From NCBI GenBank assembly GCA_900547615.1, contig URHH01000022.1:1-30087 (forward strand): a stretch of 30,087 nt of DNA. The letters are read 5' to 3'. The DNA is from an uncultured Blautia sp. Its GTDB lineage: Bacteria > Bacillota > Clostridia > Lachnospirales > Lachnospiraceae. A program made the position numbers and the translations under genes. The first letter of the stretch is position 1, and the number at the start of each line of letters is the position of its first letter. The notes under the pieces were generated by a model, which was not told where the DNA came from, made no database searches, and saw only the letters and a list, made by a program, of their open reading frames with translations. This document shows positions 23,831 to 30,087 of the stretch, one piece after another.

Positions 23831-23860
23831 TTGGAAAATACAAGGTTTTTGTGCTATAAT
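23831..23860 (+). promoter_or_regulatory. Promoter for gyrB-gyrA
   Basis: TTGGAA (23831-23836), an 18-base spacer and TATAAT (23855-23860) with extended -10 TG at 23852-23853. The expected start is near 23867. Confidence 0.75.
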
Positions 23861-23900
23861 AAATTAGTATTATTGTGTCTTAACGAAGGGGCAGCAGAGA

Positions 23901-25865
23901 GTGGCTGGCGGGTGGAAAAGATATGAAAGGGGGGGAAGATCCCTACCAGAAAACACGGAGTACGGAGCAGACCAAATCCAGATTCTGGAGGGACTGGAAG
24001 CAGTACGGAAAAGACCGGGTATGTATATCGGCAGCACATCCAGCAGAGGACTTCATCATCTTGTATACGAGATTGTAGACAATGCGGTAGATGAGGCTCT
24101 GGCAGGCTTCTGTAAAGAAATAAATGTTACAATTAATCCGGATAACTCTATCACAGTCACAGATGATGGAAGAGGAATCCCGGTAGGGATCAATCATAAA
24201 GCAGGAATCCCGGCAGTTGAGGTTGTATTTACAATTCTCCATGCAGGCGGCAAATTCGGGGGCGGAGGATACAAGGTATCCGGCGGTCTTCACGGAGTAG
24301 GCGCATCTGTAGTAAACGCTCTGTCAGAATGGCTTGAGGTTACGATTTACAAAGATGGACAGGTGTACAGACAGAGATACGAGAGAGGAAAAACGATTTA
24401 CCCTCTGAAAGTGATCGATACATGTGAACCGGAAAAAACAGGAACAATGGTTTCTTTTTTACCGGACAAAGAAATATTCGAAGAGACTGTATATGATTAC
24501 GATATTTTGAAACAGCGTCTCCGTGAGATGGCATTTCTTACAAAGGGACTGAAAATTATTCTGAAGGATACAAGGGCAGAAATGGAGAGAGAAAAGACTT
24601 TCCACTACGAGGGCGGTATTCAGGAGTTTGTGCAGTATCTCAACAAAAGCAAAGAGGCTCTGTATCCGGAAATCATATACTGTGAGGGAGAAAAAGACGG
24701 CGTTGTCGTTGAGGTTGCCATGCAGCACAACGATTCCTACACAGAGAACAGCTACGGATTTGTAAATAATATCAATACTCCGGAAGGCGGAACTCATATT
24801 ATGGGCTTCCGAAACGCCATCACAAAAACTTTTAACGATTATGCCAGAAAGAATAAGCTGCTCAAGGACAGCGAGCCGAATTTAAGCGGCGATGATATTC
24901 GAGAGGGACTTACAGCGATCGTAAGTGTAAAAATAGAAAATCCTCAGTTTGAGGGACAGACAAAGCAGAAACTTGGAAACAGCGAGGCAAGAGGAGCGGT
25001 AGACGGCATTGTAAGTAAACAGCTTGAGATTTTCCTGGAGCAGAATCCTTCTGTTGCAAAAGTGACAGTAGAAAAATCAGTTCTTGCCCAGAGAGCAAGG
25101 GAAGCGGCAAGAAAAGCACGTGACCTTACAAGACGTAAATCTGCCCTTGACGGAATGTCTCTTCCGGGAAAACTTGCAGACTGTTCTGACAAAAATCCGG
25201 AAAACTGTGAGATTTACATTGTTGAGGGTGATTCTGCCGGCGGTTCTGCAAAAACAGCAAGAAACCGTGCGACGCAGGCAATTCTTCCGCTCAGAGGAAA
25301 AATTCTGAATGTAGAAAAAGCCCGTCTTGATAAAATCTATTCCAATGCGGAAATCAAGGCAATGATCACAGCCTTCGGAACAGGAATCCACGAGGATTTT
25401 GATATTACAAAGCTTCGTTATCATAAGATTATCATTATGACAGATGCCGATGTGGACGGAGCGCACATTGCAACGCTTCTTCTCACATTTTTGTATCGTT
25501 TTATGCCGGAGCTTATCAGACAGGGATACGTATACCTTGCACAGCCGCCGCTTTACAAGGTGGAGAAAAATAAAAAGGTATGGTATGCCTACGATGATAA
25601 TGAGCTGAATACGATACTTACAGAAATCGGACGTGATGGAAACAACAAAATCCAGCGTTACAAAGGTCTGGGAGAGATGGACGCAGAGCAGCTCTGGGAA
25701 ACAACAATGGATCCGGAAAAAAGGATTCTGCTTCGTGTGACAATGGACGAGGCGGCAACATCAGAAATAGATCTGACCTTTACCACACTGATGGGAGATA
25801 AGGTAGAGCCAAGGCGTGAATTTATAGAAGAAAATGCAAGATTTGTAAAAAATCTCGATATTTAA
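23901..25865 (+). CDS. gyrB: DNA gyrase subunit B
   Basis: GyrB is the ATPase subunit of gyrase, which adds negative supercoils. The product shows the GHKL motifs EIVDNAVDEALAG, DDGRGIPVG and GLHGVGASVVNALS, the toprim motifs EGDSAGGSAK and MTDADVDGAH, and the C-terminal QRYKGLGEMDAEQLW. The core begins with ADQIQILEGLEAVRKRPGMYIG. The start is uncertain: GTG at 23901 with GAAGGGG (23885-23891) gives 654 residues with an unusual Gly/Arg-rich N-terminus. An ATG at 23923 is out of frame by one base across a run of seven G (23929-23935). gyrA starts 15 bases after the stop. The gene lies about 19.7 kb from recF, its common neighbour in Firmicutes. Confidence 0.96.
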   Translation: MAGGWKRYERGGRSLPENTEYGADQIQILEGLEAVRKRPGMYIGSTSSRGLHHLVYEIVDNAVDEALAGFCKEINVTINPDNSITVTDDGRGIPVGINHKAGIPAVEVVFTILHAGGKFGGGGYKVSGGLHGVGASVVNALSEWLEVTIYKDGQVYRQRYERGKTIYPLKVIDTCEPEKTGTMVSFLPDKEIFEETVYDYDILKQRLREMAFLTKGLKIILKDTRAEMEREKTFHYEGGIQEFVQYLNKSKEALYPEIIYCEGEKDGVVVEVAMQHNDSYTENSYGFVNNINTPEGGTHIMGFRNAITKTFNDYARKNKLLKDSEPNLSGDDIREGLTAIVSVKIENPQFEGQTKQKLGNSEARGAVDGIVSKQLEIFLEQNPSVAKVTVEKSVLAQRAREAARKARDLTRRKSALDGMSLPGKLADCSDKNPENCEIYIVEGDSAGGSAKTARNRATQAILPLRGKILNVEKARLDKIYSNAEIKAMITAFGTGIHEDFDITKLRYHKIIIMTDADVDGAHIATLLLTFLYRFMPELIRQGYVYLAQPPLYKVEKNKKVWYAYDDNELNTILTEIGRDGNNKIQRYKGLGEMDAEQLWETTMDPEKRILLRVTMDEAATSEIDLTFTTLMGDKVEPRREFIEENARFVKNLDI

Positions 25866-25880
25866 TCAGGAGAACAGAGA

Positions 25881-28397
25881 ATGGAAGAAAATATTTTTGA
25901 CAAAGTCCACGAGGTGGATTTGGAAAAAACAATGAAAGATTCTTACATCGACTATGCCATGAGTGTAATTGCCTCCCGTGCGCTGCCAGATGTAAGAGAT
26001 GGTCTGAAACCTGTACAGAGACGTGTTCTGTATTCCATGATAGAGTTAAATAACGGTCCCGATAAGCCTCATCGTAAATGTGCGCGTATCGTGGGTGATA
26101 CAATGGGTAAGTATCACCCTCACGGGGACAGCTCTATTTACGGAGCGCTTGTCAATATGGCACAGGAGTGGTCCACAAGGTATCCTCTTGTTGACGGACA
26201 TGGAAACTTTGGCTCCGTTGACGGCGACGGCGCGGCTGCCATGCGATATACAGAGGCGCGTTTAAGCAAGATTTCTATGGAAATGCTTGCTGACATTAAT
26301 AAAGATACGGTAGATTTCCAGCCAAACTTTGACGAGACAGAGAGAGAACCTGCAGTTCTCCCGTCCAGATACCCGAACCTTCTCGTAAACGGTACTTCAG
26401 GTATTGCTGTCGGAATGGCAACCAATATTCCTCCTCACAATCTTCGGGAGGTTATTTCTGCTGTCGTAAAAATTATTGACAACATCATCGAAGAAGACAG
26501 AGAAACAACAATCGAAGAACTTCTGGAAATCGTAAAAGGACCGGATTTTCCTACCGGTGCAACGATTCTGGGAAGAAGAGGGATCGAGGAGGCGTACCGC
26601 ACAGGCCGCGGCAAGATAAGAGTCCGCGCAGTGACAAATATAGAGACGCTTCCAAATGGAAAATCAAGGATTATCGTGACAGAGCTTCCCTATCTTGTGA
26701 ATAAGGCAAGACTGATAAGCAAGATCGCAGAGCTTGTGCGCGACAAAAAAATAGACGGAATTGTTGACCTGAACGACCATTCAAGCCGTGAGGGAATGCG
26801 TATCTGCATCGATCTTCGAAAAGATGCGAATGCCAATGTTGTTCTGAACCAGCTTTATAAACATACACAGCTTCAGGATACGTTCGGCGTGATCATGCTT
26901 TCCCTGATCCCAAGTCACGGAAGCCTGGAGCCAAAGGTTTTAAATCTCCAGGAAATGCTCAATTATTATCTTGCACACCAGGAAGAGGTTGTGACAAGAA
27001 GAACAAAATATGATCTGAACAAAGCGAAAGAAAGAGCGCATATTTTGGAAGGACTTTTAAAAGCCCTTGATAATATTGATGAAGTGATCCGCATTATCAG
27101 AGGCTCTCAGAATGTACAGGCTGCAAAACAGGAGCTTATCGAGCGCTTTGAGCTTACAGAGGCACAGGCGCAGGCAATCGTGGATATGCGTCTTCGCGCT
27201 CTTACAGGTCTGGAAAGAGAGAAACTGGAAGCGGAATATGCAGAGCTTATGGAAAAAATCCGTAAATATGAGGCGATTCTTGCAGACAGAACACTGCTTC
27301 TTCGCGTGATCCGTGAGGAAATTCTTGCTGTTTCCGAAAAATATGGAGACGACAGAAAAACTTCCATCGGATATGACGTTTATGATATTACAACAGAGGA
27401 CCTGATCCCGAAGGAAAATACAGTCATTGCCATGACAAAGCTTGGTTACATCAAGAGAATGACAGTAGATAATTTCCGCAGTCAGAACAGAGGCGGAAGA
27501 GGAATCAAGGGTATGCAGACTCTTGAGGACGATTTTATCGAAGAGCTTCTTATGACGACGACCCATCATTATCTTATGTTCTTTACAAATACAGGAAGAG
27601 TATACAGACTGAAGGCGTACGAGATTCCGGAGGCGGGAAGAACGGCGAGAGGAACTGCGATCATTAACCTTCTTCAGCTTATGCCGGGAGAACGCATTAC
27701 CTCTGTGATTCCAATCAGTAAATTTGAGCCGGGACATTATCTTATGATGGCAACAAAGAAAGGACTTGTAAAGAAAACTCCGATCCAGGATTATATGAAT
27801 GTAAGAAAAACAGGTCTTGCAGCCATTATTTTAAGAGATGATGACGAGCTGATCGAAGTAAAAGCAACGGATAATAAAAAAGATATTATACTTGTGACAA
27901 AAGACGGTCAGTGTATCCGTTTTAAAGAGACAGATGTGAGAAGTACAGGAAGAAGTTCTATGGGTGTCCGCGGAATGAATCTGGCTGATGGAGATGAAGT
28001 TGTTGCCATGCAGCTTAATTCTCAGGGATATTATCTTCTTGTGGTTTCTGAAAACGGAATGGGCAAGAGAACATGCATCAGTGAGTTTACCTGCCAGAAC
28101 AGGGGCGGAAAAGGTGTTAAATGCTATAAGATCACAGAGAAAACCGGAAATGTGGTAGGAGCAAAGGCTGTAAACGAAGAAAATGAAATTATGATCATCA
28201 CGACAGAGGGGATTATTATCCGTCTGCAGTGTTCTGACATTTCCATTCTCGGACGAATTACTTCCGGAGTGAAGCTTATGAACCTTCAGGAAGGAATTAC
28301 AGTTGCCAGTGTAGCCAAGGTAAGAGAAAAGGAAGAAGAGCCAGGCAAAGGGGAAGAAAATCCAGATGGCGTTGAAGGGGAAACAGAAAAATCATGA
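25881..28397 (+). CDS. gyrA: DNA gyrase subunit A
   Basis: GyrA cuts and rejoins DNA in gyrase. The 838-residue product has the winged-helix/tower region, the catalytic Tyr123 in MRYTEARLS (E. coli Tyr122), the RGGRGIKGM gyrase box (about 535) that marks GyrA rather than ParC, and the six-bladed C-terminal domain ending in an acidic tail. In the quinolone region the sequence is HPHGDSSIYG: Ser84 is present, while the E. coli Asp87 position is Gly88. The ATG at 25881 follows AGGAGAA. It overlaps the next gene by 4 bases (ATGA), so that membrane protein is probably cotranslated. Confidence 0.97.
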   Translation: MEENIFDKVHEVDLEKTMKDSYIDYAMSVIASRALPDVRDGLKPVQRRVLYSMIELNNGPDKPHRKCARIVGDTMGKYHPHGDSSIYGALVNMAQEWSTRYPLVDGHGNFGSVDGDGAAAMRYTEARLSKISMEMLADINKDTVDFQPNFDETEREPAVLPSRYPNLLVNGTSGIAVGMATNIPPHNLREVISAVVKIIDNIIEEDRETTIEELLEIVKGPDFPTGATILGRRGIEEAYRTGRGKIRVRAVTNIETLPNGKSRIIVTELPYLVNKARLISKIAELVRDKKIDGIVDLNDHSSREGMRICIDLRKDANANVVLNQLYKHTQLQDTFGVIMLSLIPSHGSLEPKVLNLQEMLNYYLAHQEEVVTRRTKYDLNKAKERAHILEGLLKALDNIDEVIRIIRGSQNVQAAKQELIERFELTEAQAQAIVDMRLRALTGLEREKLEAEYAELMEKIRKYEAILADRTLLLRVIREEILAVSEKYGDDRKTSIGYDVYDITTEDLIPKENTVIAMTKLGYIKRMTVDNFRSQNRGGRGIKGMQTLEDDFIEELLMTTTHHYLMFFTNTGRVYRLKAYEIPEAGRTARGTAIINLLQLMPGERITSVIPISKFEPGHYLMMATKKGLVKKTPIQDYMNVRKTGLAAIILRDDDELIEVKATDNKKDIILVTKDGQCIRFKETDVRSTGRSSMGVRGMNLADGDEVVAMQLNSQGYYLLVVSENGMGKRTCISEFTCQNRGGKGVKCYKITEKTGNVVGAKAVNEENEIMIITTEGIIIRLQCSDISILGRITSGVKLMNLQEGITVASVAKVREKEEEPGKGEENPDGVEGETEKS

Positions 28398-29050
28398 CAG
28401 CATCAGGAAATAAAAACAGTAACAGAACCGGCAGCAGACCAAAGACTCAGAGCAAAAGCAGGAAAAGAAGGAGAAAAAGCGCCTTTATATTGAACAGCAA
28501 TTATATCCTGGCAGGAGGCGCTGTCCTGCTTCTCATTTTCTTGATCATTCTGGGGATAAAAGGCTGCGGCGGCAGTCATAAAACACCGGAGGGAGTTGTA
28601 GAAGCGCTTATTAAGGCTGGTGTTGAGGGGAAAGAAAAAGATATGAAGAAGTGCTACGATACAGAGAAAAAAGTATCGAAGGAGCTTCAGGCAGAAATTG
28701 ACGCCACAATGAAATATTATAAAGCCCATAATGTAAGCGAAGTTAAAATTAGCGACTGTGAAGTCCTCACGAAAAACAAGAAATATACGTATGTGTACAT
28801 ACGGTATAATCTTGTGCTGGAAAATGAGCAGGAGTATCCATGTATTGCAACTTATATGGTGAAAGAGAAAGATAACAAATACTATGTGTTCGCTCCTTCT
28901 GAAATAACGGAAGAAATGAGTCAGGCAGCAGCCGATGAGTATGCAAAATTCATGACAACAGATACTTATAAAGACTATACGGTGGCTTATGATACGTTTA
29001 TTAAGAAAAATCCAGGATATGAAGAAAGAATAGCCGGTAAACTGGCTTGA
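28394..29050 (+). CDS. Small membrane-anchored protein of unknown function
   Basis: The 218-residue product has a strongly basic N-terminus (SKSRKRRRKS), one membrane segment at about 37-55, then an outer domain of about 160 residues that starts SHKTPEGVVEALIKAG. That opening is typical of NTF2-like DUF4878 lipoprotein-type domains, though no N-terminal lipobox is present. By the positive-inside rule the C-terminal domain would be outside. It begins within the gyrA stop codon (ATGA), so it is probably coupled to gyrA. The function is not known. Confidence 0.82.
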   Translation: MTASGNKNSNRTGSRPKTQSKSRKRRRKSAFILNSNYILAGGAVLLLIFLIILGIKGCGGSHKTPEGVVEALIKAGVEGKEKDMKKCYDTEKKVSKELQAEIDATMKYYKAHNVSEVKISDCEVLTKNKKYTYVYIRYNLVLENEQEYPCIATYMVKEKDNKYYVFAPSEITEEMSQAAADEYAKFMTTDTYKDYTVAYDTFIKKNPGYEERIAGKLA

Positions 29051-29069
29051 TCGGGAGGAAAATAATAAA

Positions 29070-29789
29070 ATGAAAAGAATCCTTCTTATGGTATTAAAAA
29101 ATCTTTTTTTCGTTCCTTACGGCTGGTTTAAACTCTGCTGGTATGCAGCTCATGTTGATAATTATACGGAAGAAGAACGATATGCAGTCTTAAAGTATAT
29201 TGACAGAAGGGCTATATGGGGAGGAAATCTTGAAATCGAAGCGCATGGTGTGGAAAACATACCAAAAGAAAACGGTTTTATGTTTTTTCCAAACCATCAG
29301 GGCTTATTTGATGTTCTTGCAATTCTTCAGGTATGCCCGGTTCCCTTTTCGGTTGTAGCAAAAAAAGAAGTTGCAGACGTACCTTTTCTGAAGCAGGTGT
29401 TTGCCTGTATGAAGGCATTTATTATTGACAGGGAAGATATAAAACAGTCCATGCAGGTAATATTAAATGTGACAAAAGAGGTAAAGGCAGGCAGAAACTA
29501 TCTGATTTTTGCAGAGGGAACAAGAAGCAAACAGGGAAACCATCCACAGGAATTTAAGGGCGGAAGCTTTAAAGCTGCCACAAAATCAAAATGTCCGATC
29601 ATTCCGGTGGCACTTCTGGATTCTTATAAGGCATTTGATACCGGTTCTATCGAGAAGCTGAAAGTGCAGGTTCATTTTCTGGCTCCTATGTATTATGAGG
29701 AATACAAAGATATGAATACTGTGGAAATTGCTGCAGAAGTAAAAAGAAGAATAGAAGAAACCATCAGGGCAAACGGAGGATGGAACTGA
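29070..29789 (+). CDS. plsC: 1-acyl-sn-glycerol-3-phosphate acyltransferase
   Basis: PlsC adds the second acyl chain to make phosphatidic acid, at the inner face of the membrane. The 239-residue protein has the NHX4D motif NHQGLFD (75-81), the EGTRSKQG motif (149-156), and GGSFKAATKSKCPIIPVAL further on. The N-terminus is hydrophobic and likely membrane-binding. GGGAGG precedes the ATG at 29070, 20 bases after the previous stop. The gene ends the gyrase operon, closed by a terminator. Confidence 0.92.
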   Translation: MKRILLMVLKNLFFVPYGWFKLCWYAAHVDNYTEEERYAVLKYIDRRAIWGGNLEIEAHGVENIPKENGFMFFPNHQGLFDVLAILQVCPVPFSVVAKKEVADVPFLKQVFACMKAFIIDREDIKQSMQVILNVTKEVKAGRNYLIFAEGTRSKQGNHPQEFKGGSFKAATKSKCPIIPVALLDSYKAFDTGSIEKLKVQVHFLAPMYYEEYKDMNTVEIAAEVKRRIEETIRANGGWN

Positions 29790-29842
29790 ACGGCAGAGCA
29801 CGAATGCGCAGATGCTCGTTCGATATGATATGAGCAGTGCAG

Positions 29843-29875
29843 GCGCAGATATTTACGGGTATCTGCGCTTTATTT
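29843..29875 (+). terminator. Rho-independent terminator after plsC
   Basis: GCGCAGATA (29843-29851) and TATCTGCGC (29860-29868) form a perfect 9-bp stem with an 8-nt loop, followed by TTTATTT. Before it, GAGCA/TGCTC (29796-29800, 29813-29817) forms a weaker hairpin. Confidence 0.85.
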
Positions 29876-29927
29876 CTCTGAAAAACCATAAAAAACAAAA
29901 GAATTTCAAATAAATGTAAAAAACAGG

Positions 29928-29956
29928 TTGACAACAAGGTAAAGCTTATGTATAAT
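29928..29956 (+). promoter_or_regulatory. Consensus sigma-A promoter for the tRNA gene(s)
   Basis: A perfect TTGACA (29928-29933), a 17-base spacer and a perfect TATAAT (29951-29956). Such a promoter fits a stable RNA gene; the expected start is near 29963, about 47 bases before the tRNA. Confidence 0.92.
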
Positions 29957-30009
29957 CAATAATGCGTTTCGGATAGAGCGCAATCGAATTTCATAATAAT
30001 TGAAAGTTC

Positions 30010-30087
30010 GGAGTCTGGAGAAGTACTCAAGAGGCCGAAGAGGTGCCCCTGCTAAGGGTATAGGTCGGGTAACCGGCGCGAGGGTTC
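30010..30087 (+). tRNA. tRNA-Ser(GCU), cut by the window end
   Basis: The acceptor 5' strand GGAGTCT (30010-30016) is followed by a D-arm region, the anticodon stem TGCCC/GGGTA with loop CTGCTAA, and a long variable arm, which makes it a class II tRNA. The anticodon GCT (30051-30053) reads AGC and AGU codons for serine. The T-arm begins (GAGGGTTC) but the 3' acceptor strand lies beyond base 30087. Confidence 0.93.

Noticed and set aside
1..30087. CRISPR array, insertion sequence or prophage
   Set aside because: No spaced direct repeats, transposase, integrase or phage genes were seen in any frame.

Overview
This window looks like the replication-origin region of a Clostridia genome, most likely a Lachnospiraceae gut anaerobe. 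The reasons are the dnaA-dnaN-yaaA-recF order, AGA- and GAA-rich codon use, abundant extended -10 promoters, a SAM-I riboswitch before metK, and the yaaO-type decarboxylase / holB / ricT / trmN6-type / rsmI cluster also found near Firmicute origins. The genus cannot be fixed from sequence alone. Nearly every gene points rightward, away from the origin. The one exception is a small alarmone synthetase gene.

Layout. Bases 1-4163 hold dnaA, an origin-like spacer with three perfect and several one-mismatch DnaA boxes plus an AT-rich tract, then dnaN, yaaA and recF. Bases 4160-7585 hold a promoter overlapping the recF stop, a large unnamed TPR / acidic linker / P-loop protein, and rsmA with a clear terminator. 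Bases 7586-9400 are the least ordinary part: a tiny ORF behind a hairpin-interrupted ribosome binding site, a small secreted DUF1002-like protein, a candidate small RNA with OmpR-type tandem repeats in its promoter and a Fur-box-like hairpin in its body, and relQ on the reverse strand. Bases 9400-14620 hold an S1-domain protein, a CBS-domain pyrophosphatase, a flavin reductase-like protein, a divergent shikimate kinase and murA.

Bases 14640-16240 hold the SAM-I riboswitch, an unexplained set of three hairpins, metK and a terminator. Bases 16270-23823 hold a two-component system, a PLP decarboxylase, a guanylate-kinase-like protein, holB, ricT, a TrmN6-type methyltransferase and rsmI, closed by a terminator. 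Bases 23824-29870 hold gyrB, gyrA, a small membrane protein and plsC. The window ends inside a tRNA-Ser(GCU) gene behind a consensus promoter.

The genes are mainly housekeeping: replication initiation and clamp (dnaA, dnaN, holB), repair (recF), topology (gyrB/gyrA), rRNA and tRNA methylation (rsmA, rsmI, trmN6-type), cell wall (murA), phospholipid (plsC) and SAM synthesis (metK). No phage, IS element or CRISPR array was seen. The best candidates for something undescribed are the candidate small RNA near 8480-8634, the TPR/P-loop protein at 4210-6636, the hairpin-bridged ribosome binding site at 7602-7642, and the structured element at 14799-14950.
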